Positions 31,930-40,374 are shown, numbered from the stretch's first letter. The stretch is 40,547 bases of DNA from Pseudomonadota bacterium (GCA_027487685.1 JAIYDC010000070.1:1-40547); one strand, 5' to 3'. A program made the numbers and translations. The notes: generated by a model from the letters alone, not told the origin.

Positions 31930-32127
31930 TTGAAAACTAATGTCCACCCTATGGAACGCATGCTTCGCATCACTGTTGGTCTTGGCATCTCCTTACTCGC
32001 CTTCATCGGGCCAGAGAACCGCTGGTTCCTTTTTGGCCTGGTGCCCCTGGCAACAGGTCTGAGTGGGTGGTGTCCGCCTTATCAGCTGCTGGGAATCAAT
32101 ACTTGTAAACTCAAACTTTGGTGCTAG
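31930..32127 (+). CDS. Small DUF2892 (YgaP-type) inner-membrane protein
   Basis: 65 residues. The pattern NVHPMERMLRITVGLGI, then FLFGLVPLATGLSGWCPPYQLLGINTC matches the DUF2892 domain found alone or fused to rhodanese in YgaP. It has two membrane helices and a conserved Cys after Gly-Trp. The TTG start has GGAGGT 5-6 bases upstream. A short GCAG-TTCG-CTGC hairpin after the stop (near 32132) could be a weak terminator. Upstream at 31833-31846 is GTGATTTATGTCAT, a second FNR-core match. Confidence 0.85.
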   Translation: MKTNVHPMERMLRITVGLGISLLAFIGPENRWFLFGLVPLATGLSGWCPPYQLLGINTCKLKLWC

Positions 32128-32210
32128 TCGCAGTTCGCTGCAGCGGTTGTTTTCCAATAGGCACTTCCTGGCTAGGATGAGATCGGCACATGTCATAAAA
32201 AACGAGGCGC

Positions 32211-34745
32211 ATGAATTCTGGATGGTTTGATACTGAGGAGGACCTCTCCCGAAATCTGGGAACGAATCTCCGAATGGGACTCACCGATGCCGAGGCCCTC
32301 CTCGCCCATACCCGTTTTGGCGACAATCTCATTTCTCAGGAGAAGGATGTCGGGCCTCTGACGATTTTGCTGCGTCAGTTTACTGAGCCCATGGTCTACG
32401 TTTTGGCGGCGGCCACCCTGACTTCGTTCATCCTAGGTCACGCTCTTGATGCCATCGTGATTCTTTGTATTTTACTGATTAATGCGAGCATCGGTGCCTT
32501 CCAGGAATTGAAGGCCCAGCGCTCGATCCATGCACTCCGAACGCTCTCTGTTCCAGAAGCGCGGGTCATTCGGGAAGGGGTCGTACGTCGAGTTTCCTCC
32601 TCGACCGTCGTTCCAGGGGATCTGCTGGTAGTTGAGGCCGGGGATTATATTACGGCCGACGCTCGCCTGACGGAAGCCTTTGGCCTCGGGGCCGACGAAG
32701 CTCCACTAACAGGGGAGTCACTTCCGGTTGAGAAGTCTCGCCAGCGCGTCCCACCCGAAACGCCGTTAGCGGACCGCTGTAACATGCTCCACGCCGGCAC
32801 CGCCGTCGTGACTGGCTCTGGCCGGGCGATTGTGACGGCCACCGGCATGCACTCGGAAATCGGACAGATTGCGGGACTCTTAAATGCCACCACGGTGAAG
32901 CCTACTCCACTTCAGGAGCGGCTGGCCGTCGTCGGTCAGCGTCTTCTCTACTTAGGCCTTATGGTCATCGCCATTGTTATTGTCCTTTACTACCTGCGGG
33001 GTGAAAGTTGGGGAGTCATCTTGATGTCGGCGATAGGACTGGCAGTTGCCGCGATACCCGAAGGCCTACCGACGGTTGTGACTCTTGCTCTTACCTTGGC
33101 GGTTAGACGTTTGACTCTGCGGAATGCGATCGTCCGGAACCTCGCCTCGGTGGAAACTCTGGGGGCGACGGACATCATTTGCTCAGACAAGACGGGAACG
33201 CTCACAACGGGAGTCATGCAGGTCCGAGACAGTTTTGTTTTAAACCCAGATTTACGCCGCGAATTCCTTGAGGCCATGGTTCTTTGCAACAACGCCTCCC
33301 TTGAGCACGGGGGAGCGGGAGATCCGACTGAGCGTGCGCTCATGGAATACGCAGCGGGAGAGGGCGTTGTTGTATCTGATTTAATTTCGAGATGCCCACG
33401 CATCCATGAGTGGAGCTTCGATAGTGACCGCAAGCGGATGAGCGTTGCCGTTCGACTCGGGGAAGAGCTTATGCTTGTCACCAAAGGGGCACCCGAGGCG
33501 ATGGTTGAGCGCTGTGACCTTGTGCCTTATGAGGCGGAGCGGATCCTGGCCGAGGTTGAACGGCTAAGTGCCAGTGGCAAACGGCTTCTGGCCGTTGGGA
33601 CGAGACCTGGAGCGATTATCGCCCCGGCTGATGAAGTCGAGCGTGGACTCCATTTTCTAGGTCTGGTGGCCCTCGCCGATCCCCCGAAGGCGGACACTGT
33701 GGCGGCGATTCAGGCGTGCCGTAGTGCGGGGATAAAGGTTGTGATGATCACCGGGGATCATCCGGTCACCGCGCGTGCTATTGCCCGAGAACTCGGGATT
33801 ATCGTCCCGGAGCTTTTGGATGAGGTTCTGACCGGACCGGAGCTCGCCGCTCTCTCTTCGGAGGAGCTGCGGCAACGGGTAGAACGGACGGCGGTCTACG
33901 CCCGCGTCGCCCCAGCGCAGAAGCTTCGAATCGTTGAGGCGCTTCAGGAGAGCGGGCATGTGGTTGCGATGACGGGAGACGGTGTTAACGATGCGCCTGC
34001 TCTTAAGCAGGCGCAGATCGGCGTGGCCATGGGAAAAGCGGGAACTGAAGTTGCACGACAGGCAGCGAGCATGGTCCTGACCGATGATAATTTTTCAACC
34101 ATTGTTTCAGGTGTGGAAGAGGGCCGGGCGATTTATGGTAATATCAAGCGTACGATTCAGTACCTCCTTTCAACCAATCTGGCGGAAATTCTTATCGTTC
34201 TTGGGGCATCGGTCCTGGGGCTTCCGATTCCTTTTACTCCTTTGAATCTCCTCTGGATTAACCTCGTAACTGACGGTGTTCCAGCACTCGCTCTGGCGGC
34301 AGAGCCGCTGGATCATGGGCTTCTGCGTGAAGGTCAAAGACCCTCCCCACGAAGTTTCTTCGACAGACCTTTCCTCTGGGAGCTCGTTCTGGTGGCCCTT
34401 CTTATCATGGTGCTCGTCCTCCTGACTTACAATGCAGTCCTTGGAACCCGGCCGGTGGCCGTGGCCCGAACCTTCGCCTTCACACTCCTTGTGTACGCGA
34501 CCCTTCTTCGCTCATTTTCTTGCCGGAGCGAGATGCGCAGCTACTTTGAACTGCCTCTGAATTTTTATCACCTCGGGAGTGTACTCGTTCCCATCGTGCT
34601 CCAGTTGGTTCTGCTTGAACTCGTTTTCTTTCGAGGGATCTTCCAACTGGCACCGCTCACATGGCATGAGCATCTCTTCCTCGCCCTCATTGGCGCCATT
34701 CCGGTGACCGTAGTCGAACTTATTAAAATCTGGAGAAGAATATGA
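32211..34745 (+). CDS. P2-type cation-transporting ATPase (Ca2+-ATPase-like)
   Basis: 844 residues with N-terminal cation-ATPase domain, actuator motif LTGES, phosphorylation motif SDKTGTLT (Asp near residue 326), KGAPE in the nucleotide domain, and hinge TGDGVNDAPALK. Membrane ligands fit calcium pumps of the SERCA/PMCA type: PEGLP in helix 4, NLAEI in helix 5 and NLVTDGVPALAL in helix 6. Na+ or Mn2+ transport is possible as well. It is probably an exporter from the cytoplasm. GAGG precedes the ATG. Its stop overlaps the ldhA ATG (ATGA), an unusual partner for such a pump. Confidence 0.92.
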   Translation: MNSGWFDTEEDLSRNLGTNLRMGLTDAEALLAHTRFGDNLISQEKDVGPLTILLRQFTEPMVYVLAAATLTSFILGHALDAIVILCILLINASIGAFQELKAQRSIHALRTLSVPEARVIREGVVRRVSSSTVVPGDLLVVEAGDYITADARLTEAFGLGADEAPLTGESLPVEKSRQRVPPETPLADRCNMLHAGTAVVTGSGRAIVTATGMHSEIGQIAGLLNATTVKPTPLQERLAVVGQRLLYLGLMVIAIVIVLYYLRGESWGVILMSAIGLAVAAIPEGLPTVVTLALTLAVRRLTLRNAIVRNLASVETLGATDIICSDKTGTLTTGVMQVRDSFVLNPDLRREFLEAMVLCNNASLEHGGAGDPTERALMEYAAGEGVVVSDLISRCPRIHEWSFDSDRKRMSVAVRLGEELMLVTKGAPEAMVERCDLVPYEAERILAEVERLSASGKRLLAVGTRPGAIIAPADEVERGLHFLGLVALADPPKADTVAAIQACRSAGIKVVMITGDHPVTARAIARELGIIVPELLDEVLTGPELAALSSEELRQRVERTAVYARVAPAQKLRIVEALQESGHVVAMTGDGVNDAPALKQAQIGVAMGKAGTEVARQAASMVLTDDNFSTIVSGVEEGRAIYGNIKRTIQYLLSTNLAEILIVLGASVLGLPIPFTPLNLLWINLVTDGVPALALAAEPLDHGLLREGQRPSPRSFFDRPFLWELVLVALLIMVLVLLTYNAVLGTRPVAVARTFAFTLLVYATLLRSFSCRSEMRSYFELPLNFYHLGSVLVPIVLQLVLLELVFFRGIFQLAPLTWHEHLFLALIGAIPVTVVELIKIWRRI

Positions 34746-35740
34746 AAGTCATCGTCTTTGATTCCCATTCCTACGAGCGCCTGGCCTTCAATGCGGCCAA
34801 TGTAAACTTTAATTTCGACCTTACGTTTCTGGACCTTCGGTTAACACCTGAGTCTGCCTTTGCGGCCAAGGGCTTCGACGCTGTCTGTGCATTCGTTAAT
34901 GATAAGCTTACACGGGAGACACTCCAGATTTTAAAATCTGGCGGAGTGGGCCTGGTCGCTCTGCGGTCGGCAGGGTTTAATCACGTTGACCTACCGGCGG
35001 CGCGCTCTCTTGATCTCCCGATTGTTCGTGTCCCGGAGTATTCTCCCTACGCCGTGGCCGAGCACGTGGTAGCACTCATTCAGACTCTCAATCGTAATAC
35101 CCACCGCTCATATAACCGCGTGCGGGAAGGAAACTTCTCCCTCCACGGCCTGGTTGGATTTGACCTCCATGGGAAAACCGTGGGAGTCGTCGGCGTCGGA
35201 AAAATTGGTAAAGTGCTGGCCCAAATCATGCGCGGCTTCGGTTGCCGTGTGCTCCTGTGCGACCGGACAACCGACGAACGTTTCGCTCGCACCCATGGCT
35301 GCCAGTATGTGTCTCGTGATGAGCTCTTCCGCGAAAGCGATATCATTTCTCTCAACCTACCGCTCTCACCGGAAACCCGCCACTGTATCGACGAGGCAGC
35401 ATTGGGCAAGATGAAACCTGGGGTCATGCTGATCAACACCGGCCGTGGTGCCCTTATCGATACCCAGGCCCTGATTCAAGGGCTTAAGTCGGGCCACATC
35501 GGAGCGGCGGGCCTCGATGTCTACGAGGAAGAGGAGGCAGTCTTCTTCCGCGATCTCTCAAGTCATATCCTGACTGATGACATCCTCGCCCGGCTTCTTA
35601 CGTTCCCGAATGTGATCGTTACGGGGCACCAGGCATTCCTCACACGTGAGGCGCTCCGAAACATCGCTGATACGACACTCGAAAACATCCGCGCTTTCGA
35701 GCGCGGGGCGCCGCTGGTGAACGAGGTTCCTTCGACTTAA
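34742..35740 (+). CDS. ldhA: D-lactate dehydrogenase
   Basis: 332 residues of the D-2-hydroxyacid dehydrogenase family. The NAD-binding loop is VGVVGVGKIGKVLAQ; catalytic Arg lies in NTGRGALIDT, catalytic Glu near LDVYEEEEAVFF, and catalytic His in GHQAFLT. The segment from YEEEEAVFFRDLS to GHQAFLTREAL closely follows E. coli LdhA, which reduces pyruvate to D-lactate in fermentation. Coupled by ATGA to the ATPase gene. Confidence 0.93.
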   Translation: MKVIVFDSHSYERLAFNAANVNFNFDLTFLDLRLTPESAFAAKGFDAVCAFVNDKLTRETLQILKSGGVGLVALRSAGFNHVDLPAARSLDLPIVRVPEYSPYAVAEHVVALIQTLNRNTHRSYNRVREGNFSLHGLVGFDLHGKTVGVVGVGKIGKVLAQIMRGFGCRVLLCDRTTDERFARTHGCQYVSRDELFRESDIISLNLPLSPETRHCIDEAALGKMKPGVMLINTGRGALIDTQALIQGLKSGHIGAAGLDVYEEEEAVFFRDLSSHILTDDILARLLTFPNVIVTGHQAFLTREALRNIADTTLENIRAFERGAPLVNEVPST

Positions 35741-35850
35741 TACTACTGGTCGGTCTAATCTGAAGGGAGGCTTATATTTACGAAGGCCCTTTGGGTGATG
35801 AAACTAGCTGCAAGAGAACTGATTCTCAAGGATTGAAACAGGAGGATTTT

Positions 35851-36267
35851 ATGAAGCAAGTTGACGAGCTGATCCGTGGAGAGATGTCGGCGGTTAAGAG
35901 CATCGACGCCATCTTAAGTAGAATCAAGGATGAAACTGAAAAGGGACAACTCTCTGCCATCCGCCAAGACCATGTTCAAGCGGTGGACAAGCTCAAAAGC
36001 TTCGCCGGAGCAGAGTTCCGGGAGAGCGCGCCTAAGACCCCGGGCCCGTGGGGAGCATTCGCTGCGGCCTTTACCAGTGGTGCGTCGTTCTTCGGGGACA
36101 AAGCAGCACTTCGGGCACTTAAGGTCGGTGAGCAGCACGGTCTGAGCGAGTATCAAGAGGCGATGAAAGATGTCTCTATGGACTCGAAGTTGCGTGAGGT
36201 GATCCAGAAAGATCTCCTTCCGATCCAGGAGCAGCATCTCCGGACCATCGATCGCTATCTTCAGTAG
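35851..36267 (+). CDS. DUF2383 ferritin-like protein
   Basis: 138 residues, helical, with regularly placed Glu and His (RQDHVQAVDKL, KVGEQHGLSEYQEAM, PIQEQHLRTIDRYL), as in the DUF2383 family of ferritin-like helical proteins. The middle Gly/Ala-rich stretch (GPWGAFAAAFTSGASFFGD) is typical of this family. Role unknown; members often turn up in stress-response settings. ATG at 35851 has AGGAGG 7 bases upstream; the frame continues upstream to 35791 but without a ribosome site. Confidence 0.82.
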   Translation: MKQVDELIRGEMSAVKSIDAILSRIKDETEKGQLSAIRQDHVQAVDKLKSFAGAEFRESAPKTPGPWGAFAAAFTSGASFFGDKAALRALKVGEQHGLSEYQEAMKDVSMDSKLREVIQKDLLPIQEQHLRTIDRYLQ

Positions 36268-36276
36268 ATACTGGCG

Positions 36277-36302
36277 GAAGGGAGGCCCTCGGGACTCCCT
36301 TC
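36277..36302. terminator. Hairpin between convergent genes
   Basis: GAAGGGAG (36277-36284) pairs perfectly with CTCCCTTC (36295-36302), loop of 10 bases. It lies 10 bases after the DUF2383 stop and 38 before the PilZ stop, so it could serve both directions, though neither side has a strong T tract. Confidence 0.55.
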
Positions 36303-36339
36303 TAGTATATGGACTATCTATCGGAGAGGGATGACTTAT

Positions 36340-37014
36340 TTAGGCCGGAAGCACTATCCGACATTGGCGTTGAAGATCGGCGAAAACATCCTCAGGGATT
36401 TCTCTGTCCAGGGAGACGCCGCACCTCAAATCGATAGAATCCTTAAAGCGCTTCTCGAAGCTGTAGACCACGTTCCCGAATATCGGTGACTCGAGCTCGA
36501 TGCCACCAATCTCACGAAGCCAAAGATGATCATTGCGCAAAATTCCGTCGACCTCTGGGTTCACCAGAAGGATCCCCAGACCATTCCTGGAAACGTCAAC
36601 CATCTGGACTATTCCTGCTAGTGAGCAGCCGCGCTTTTCCACACGGCGGATTGCTGCGTGAACCACCGCCGTGAGGGGAAAGGCGTACCGCTCGTTGTCC
36701 CGTACCGCAATCGCCCGAGCGACTCGAGGAACACGGCCGACCAGGACATCCCCTTGGATAGAAAACTCTTGGGGATCGACTTGAAAGGAGATGCTTCGGT
36801 AGCTCAGTCGGATTTCCAGCGGCCGCTCGCGCTCGATGAAGACATCGCTACTGAACGTGATGGTGAAGGTGTCGCGGTTAACACTCATCTGCGTTATCGT
36901 CGCGGGACGGCCTGAAGAGGCCGAGGGCTGAGTGACTCTACCCCCGAAGAGTGAAGCTTTTTCGATGAGGGAGGGTATCTGGAAGGAGGGGAGCTGGTGA
37001 AAAGGCTGGCCCAT
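36340..37014 (-). CDS. PilZ-domain (c-di-GMP-binding) protein
   Basis: 224 residues. The N-terminal part (to about residue 105) is beta-rich, like the YcgR-N domain. A PilZ domain follows with the RxxxR motif (RDNERYAF) and the DxSxxG motif (VDVSRNGLGILL), the two sites that hold cyclic di-GMP. Such proteins tune flagellar motors or secretion. ATG at 37014 with AGGAT about 10 bases upstream. No cyclase or phosphodiesterase lies in the window. Confidence 0.85.
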   Translation of the reverse strand: MGQPFHQLPSFQIPSLIEKASLFGGRVTQPSASSGRPATITQMSVNRDTFTITFSSDVFIERERPLEIRLSYRSISFQVDPQEFSIQGDVLVGRVPRVARAIAVRDNERYAFPLTAVVHAAIRRVEKRGCSLAGIVQMVDVSRNGLGILLVNPEVDGILRNDHLWLREIGGIELESPIFGNVVYSFEKRFKDSIDLRCGVSLDREIPEDVFADLQRQCRIVLPA

Positions 37015-37094
37015 AATGACTACATCCTGTTGGGTTAACTCTACCTGTCTGGATCAGTTTGATCGGCACTGCTTAAGGAAAAATCTAATTGAGC

Positions 37095-37481
37095 ATGGTG
37101 TCTGTTGGAAATCAGACCCTTAGAACGGCGGACGCTCTCTTCTTGAGCTGCTCTATGCTTAGTCCCAATGAGAGGGTGATCAACGGCCACGCACTTAAGG
37201 CCTACAAGGATATGCAGGTTAAAGCAAAGATCTCAAACAACGTTATATGGACTGAGAGGCTCAATCGCGTCGCACCTCGGATCGCGAAGGCTTCGGGTGA
37301 AGACTTTAATTGGGACTGGATCTTGATCGAGAGTCCTGAGGTGAACGCCTGGGGCATGCCCGGAGGGAAGATAGCGGTCTACACCGGGATCAAGCCGGTA
37401 CTTAAGACGGAAGCGGCCCCACTTTGGGACCGAATGGATGAAGTGGGAGGCGATGGAGACTTACTCGCGGGGCGCTGGTGA
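37095..37481 (+). pseudogene. Internally deleted M48-family metalloprotease
   Basis: The N-terminal two thirds match M48 (LoiP/Oma1-like) proteases: LNRVAPRIAKASGED, then WILIESPEVNAWGMPGGKIA, VYTGIKPVLKTEA. The zinc motif HExxH should follow within about 15 residues but is absent: sequence passes directly to EAAPLWDRMDEVGGD, which resembles the far C-terminal helix of the family (APFWQRM). The core with the active site, probably over 100 residues, is missing in frame, and the last 10 residues do not match. The N-terminal membrane or lipoprotein segment also looks worn (LFLSCSMLSP). It begins at ATG 37095 (or TTG 37089), with no clear ribosome site. Confidence 0.75.
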
Positions 37482-37503
37482 AATATGGGGTAGGGGAGAG
37501 TAG

Positions 37504-38160
37504 CTAGATGGCACGCTGAGACATACGACTCGATTCTTTTGAACGTTGGATTTCAAGCCGAAAGCTGACACCGTTTTGACTTAATCCTTTGAGAACAATG
37601 GTCTCATCGTTTTTGTTATCGAGGAGAATCCAGCGCTGGATCACTTTACGAGGAGGTATGATGAAGGGGCGGAAAATGTGCCGCTCAGGGAAGGCGCTTT
37701 GAAAGTCCACCCGGCGCTTTGTATCCTGGAAGCCCATCACGGCGAGGCCTGTCACGGCCCCGAGACTTACGATGGCGCCGGTCTCTGCCGTCCGTTGATG
37801 CTGAGAAGCTCCTGCAACAGCGGCCCCGCCTAAAGTTAATGTCGAGAGTGCAAGAGACCAATTGTAGTCAGAGACTTTCTTTTCGATCATTCGAGCATCA
37901 ATCCAGGCCGTGATCCTGCCGCCGACCAAAACCTCAATGTTTTTTCCCTCTTCAAGGAGAGCGCCGTCGAACTCAAGCCAATCGTCGGTTTCGTTCTTGA
38001 GTGAAATTTGCAGCATCTTGATGCGATTATCGCTCAAGACATCATCCTCCGTGACCGTAGCAGTGATCGCCTGTGAGCCAGTGTTTATCTGATGGCCGGG
38101 CATGGTAGAGGCGCAGGAATAGAGTAGGGCACTGGCCAAGATGAAGATCGTAAGTTTCAT
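37504..38160 (-). CDS. Lipoprotein of unknown function with an internal hydrophobic stretch
   Basis: 218 residues. The lipobox LLYSC at residues 12-16 suggests lipid anchoring. A hydrophobic Gly/Ala/Leu-rich run lies near residues 100-145 (ALSTLTLGGAAVAGAS, AIVSLGAVTGLAVMG) and could insert in a membrane. The C-terminal part has a beta-rich look (RKVIQRWILLDN). I do not recognise a family. GGGGAAAG precedes the ATG. It follows the FecR-domain gene by 32 bases and is probably in the same operon. Confidence 0.7.
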   Translation of the reverse strand: MKLTIFILASALLYSCASTMPGHQINTGSQAITATVTEDDVLSDNRIKMLQISLKNETDDWLEFDGALLEEGKNIEVLVGGRITAWIDARMIEKKVSDYNWSLALSTLTLGGAAVAGASQHQRTAETGAIVSLGAVTGLAVMGFQDTKRRVDFQSAFPERHIFRPFIIPPRKVIQRWILLDNKNDETIVLKGLSQNGVSFRLEIQRSKESSRMSQRAI

Positions 38161-38192
38161 AGCTTTCCCCTCGAACGGATAAAGAATGTTTG

Positions 38193-39032
38193 CTACCGCT
38201 GTTGATTCTGCTTACGGAGCTTATCGTTAAGTTTCTTCAGATTCTCCTTCCACTTTCCATCCTGTTCTTTCCGTGGAGATTCACTTCCCACCGGCGCCGT
38301 AGTTTGCGCTGCTGGGGTGGCCTCCTCGGTTATAAGACCATCGAAAGAAGAATAAGAGAGAAATGGCTTAACCTGGGTGTCTTCATCGATGCCGCGGGCC
38401 TCAAGTGTTGAGAACTCATCTGCAGTAAGTTTGCCATCTTTGTTGATGGTCTTCGCTTGCGCTTCGTTGTAGATCCGGGTCATGCGGTCACCGCGACTGA
38501 TGGGTGTTGTCCCCTGGGCATGGTCTGAGACCTCCGCATCGCCCGAGAGGAGTGCATAGTCAGTGAGGAAAAGGGATCCTCGCTCTTGGTGGTTCATCAG
38601 GATGTAAGTTCCTCGGATGCCCATGCTGCTGTAACGGGCCTTGAAGATAATGTCCCCAGGCTTGGCCTTATTCTTTACGTCCCCCGTGAGCTGACCCTTG
38701 ATGAGAGTGACTACGAGTTTTCGATTGTTCTTATCCATGAAGTCGAACTCGTCTAACCGGAGCTCGCTGGCAGCACCGACGGTTACGATCGTGTCGTCGA
38801 CGAGCTGGACCTTCGCGAAGGACTTCTCCGCCGTCAAGATGATGTCGCTTTTCCGGAAGCGCTCGCCGGGTGAGACTGGCACCTGCCCTTCAGGGGTTTT
38901 TTTGAAGACTTTTCCCTTCATGAGTTTAAGCTGGCCCGCGAAGGCAGGAACAGCTCGGCCTTTTTCTTTGTCGAAATTAAAGTCTTGGGCAAGGGCGGCG
39001 AAACTAAGAGAGAATAGTAGGAGGTATGTCAT
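38193..39032 (-). CDS. FecR-domain periplasmic protein
   Basis: 279 residues with a signal peptide (MTYLLLFSLSFAALAQ). The FecR core spans about residues 55-160: GERFRKSDIILTAEKSFAKV, TVGAASELRLDEF, KLVVTLIKGQLTGDVK, and YSSMGIRGTYILMN. The C-terminal 60 residues are Lys/Glu/Gln-rich and disordered (WKENLKKLNDKLRKQNQQR). No sigma factor or TonB receptor is adjacent, so this is the stand-alone FecR type and not the iron-regulation pair. No strong ribosome site is visible. Confidence 0.85.
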   Translation of the reverse strand: MTYLLLFSLSFAALAQDFNFDKEKGRAVPAFAGQLKLMKGKVFKKTPEGQVPVSPGERFRKSDIILTAEKSFAKVQLVDDTIVTVGAASELRLDEFDFMDKNNRKLVVTLIKGQLTGDVKNKAKPGDIIFKARYSSMGIRGTYILMNHQERGSLFLTDYALLSGDAEVSDHAQGTTPISRGDRMTRIYNEAQAKTINKDGKLTADEFSTLEARGIDEDTQVKPFLSYSSFDGLITEEATPAAQTTAPVGSESPRKEQDGKWKENLKKLNDKLRKQNQQR

Positions 39033-39184
39033 GCATTAAGCGTAGGGGAAAAGTCTACTAAACGCAACCAAAGGTGGAACCTCTTAGCGCGGGGTTTAAT
39101 CGTCGATTCTTTATGAGGGTCACTATAGGAGATAAGTGATCCCGTCAGATATCTAGCAAAACCTCGACAAGGTTAATCTTTCCT

Positions 39185-39439
39185 CTAGGGAAGGTGCGCT
39201 AGCGGCTGGGGCAAGGACTCCTGCTGCTCTGGACCTTTATCGTTCCGGTCAAGGGACTCTGGAGTCTCCTTCGGCAGGCGGTTCGCTTCCTCGTCAATTA
39301 TCGTCATGAATAGTGTTATGTCCATGGACTCACTATAGGCCTCTTTGATGATTGCCGTCCCGATTCTCTCCTCTGTCTAGCTCATTTCTAGTCTTAAGAA
39401 ACCGTAAAGGATGCCTCGAGCTTCAAATAAGTCGATTGC
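39185..39439 (-). pseudogene. Degraded remnant of an unidentified gene
   Basis: Within a 496-base stretch without an intact gene (39033-39528), one minus-strand frame reads protein-like sequence: AIDLFEARGILYGFLRLEMS, a TAG, then TEERIGTAIIKEAYSESMDI and IIDEEANRLPKETPESLD, ending at TAG (39185-39187). The frame has no plausible start and one internal amber. It could be the tail of a lost gene or a chance open stretch. The remaining bases show only a TCACTATAGG element repeated twice (39120-39129 and 39330-39339). Confidence 0.3.
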
Positions 39440-39528
39440 TTAATAAGAGGAGATCAGCGAGGACGGAGGACAGTGTTTATGCTGCGCGAATCGAGCTATA
39501 ATCAGAGGGTGTAGAAGGAGAGGTTTTT

Positions 39529-39702
39529 ATGGCGAGCATTGATTTGGGGGAACCCGTCCTGTTATTGATCATTGTTTTCTGGGGAGCTTTTGCCGTTTTT
39601 GCGGTCACCGCCACGTTTTTTAAGCGCGGCAACCTTGAGGACTTGAAGCGAACGGTACGAGGGTTCTTCGACGAGACACCCCATGAAAAGGGGTCCCATT
39701 GA
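39529..39702 (+). CDS. Small single-helix membrane protein
   Basis: 57 residues (MASIDLGEPVLLLIIVFWGA...). One membrane helix covers about residues 9-29, followed by a basic and then acidic soluble tail (FKRGNLEDLKRTVRGFFDE). The ATG has AAGGAGAGG upstream, 6 bases from the start. Its TGA overlaps the TTG start of the next gene (ATTGA), so they are coupled. Helix plus a Gly-Asn-Leu-Glu-Asp-Leu tail is faintly like CcoS, but the CcoS signature is not met. No family assigned. Confidence 0.75.
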   Translation: MASIDLGEPVLLLIIVFWGAFAVFAVTATFFKRGNLEDLKRTVRGFFDETPHEKGSH

Positions 39703-40178
39703 AGCGCTACTCTCCGGGACTTGAGCTCCCTCCCTACATATTCATTCCAGGGGTTAACCCCCACCCGAAGAAAACTGGGGGCCATATGGAAGGCGTACCG
39801 GAGCCAGTGTCACCGCCGCTGGACCCAGAAAAGCCGTGGGAGAGTGAGACCTTGCGGTATGGCCTGGATCTCTACAACCACGGCTATTTTTGGGAGAGCC
39901 ACGTTTATTTTGAGGCCCTTTGGAACGCGCATCTTCGATCGGGATCCGTAGCAGAGTTTTTGAAGGGAATGATAAAACTGGGGGCCATGGGTGTGAAGCT
40001 CCGGGCCGGCGCTGAGGATCCCACGGTCCTAGGGCACCGGGACCGGGCCCGGGAGTTATTTGAGACCGTCAGGACCCTGACGGGGGAAAAGTTTCTGGGG
40101 TTTGACATAGGGAAAATCATTCGGGAGCTTGATCGAGACGAGGTGGAGACCTTCGAGGTCCACCCTGAATGGGAGTAG
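39699..40178 (+). CDS. DUF309-domain protein
   Basis: 159 residues with TTG start; AAGGGG lies 5 bases upstream and the start overlaps the stop of the small membrane gene. The DUF309 core is clear: YGLDLYNHGYFWESHVYFEALW (pattern YNxGxYWExHExxExxW), then LKGMIKLGAMGVKLRAG. The family is a small helical bundle of unknown biochemical role. A Pro-rich 50-residue extension precedes it (LPPYIFIPGVNPHPKKTGGH). Confidence 0.88.
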   Translation: MKRYSPGLELPPYIFIPGVNPHPKKTGGHMEGVPEPVSPPLDPEKPWESETLRYGLDLYNHGYFWESHVYFEALWNAHLRSGSVAEFLKGMIKLGAMGVKLRAGAEDPTVLGHRDRARELFETVRTLTGEKFLGFDIGKIIRELDRDEVETFEVHPEWE

Positions 40179-40185
40179 GAGGTTT

Positions 40186-40374
40186 ATGACTAAACTGCAG
40201 GTAAAGATCGGAGAATTAAAGTTCGAACTCGTCATGCCGGCGGATGCCGAGGACATGCCGGTATTCGAGATTGAGAACCAAGCGAGCATGGTCTATGAGA
40301 CCCTCGATGTACCCGAGGCGCTACGCCTTCGGGGCCTCTTGGATCAATTCATCGAGGCCGCGGGGGACAGCTAA
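40186..40374 (+). CDS. Small hypothetical protein
   Basis: 62 residues, acidic (MTKLQVKIGELKFELVMPAD then IENQASMVYETLDVPEALRL). A perfect AGGAGG lies 5 bases before the ATG, and the gene follows DUF309 by 7 bases, so it belongs to that operon. An upstream in-frame start at 40129 would add a tail read from inside DUF309 and is rejected. After the stop, AAGGAT (40380-40385) and ATCCTT (40407-40412) could pair around a 21-base loop ahead of a T-rich run, a weak terminator. No family recognised. Confidence 0.72.
   Translation: MTKLQVKIGELKFELVMPADAEDMPVFEIENQASMVYETLDVPEALRLRGLLDQFIEAAGDS

Noticed and set aside
33657-33959. Minus-strand frame inside the P2 ATPase
   Set aside because: Shadow of conserved ATPase sequence with no ribosome site.
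39120-39339. TCACTATAGG occurring twice, the second as GACTCACTATAGG, identical to 13 bases of the T7 RNA polymerase promoter
   Set aside because: The outer promoter bases do not match (4 of 9), no phage gene is near, and the second copy lies inside the protein-like remnant. Chance is the simpler explanation.
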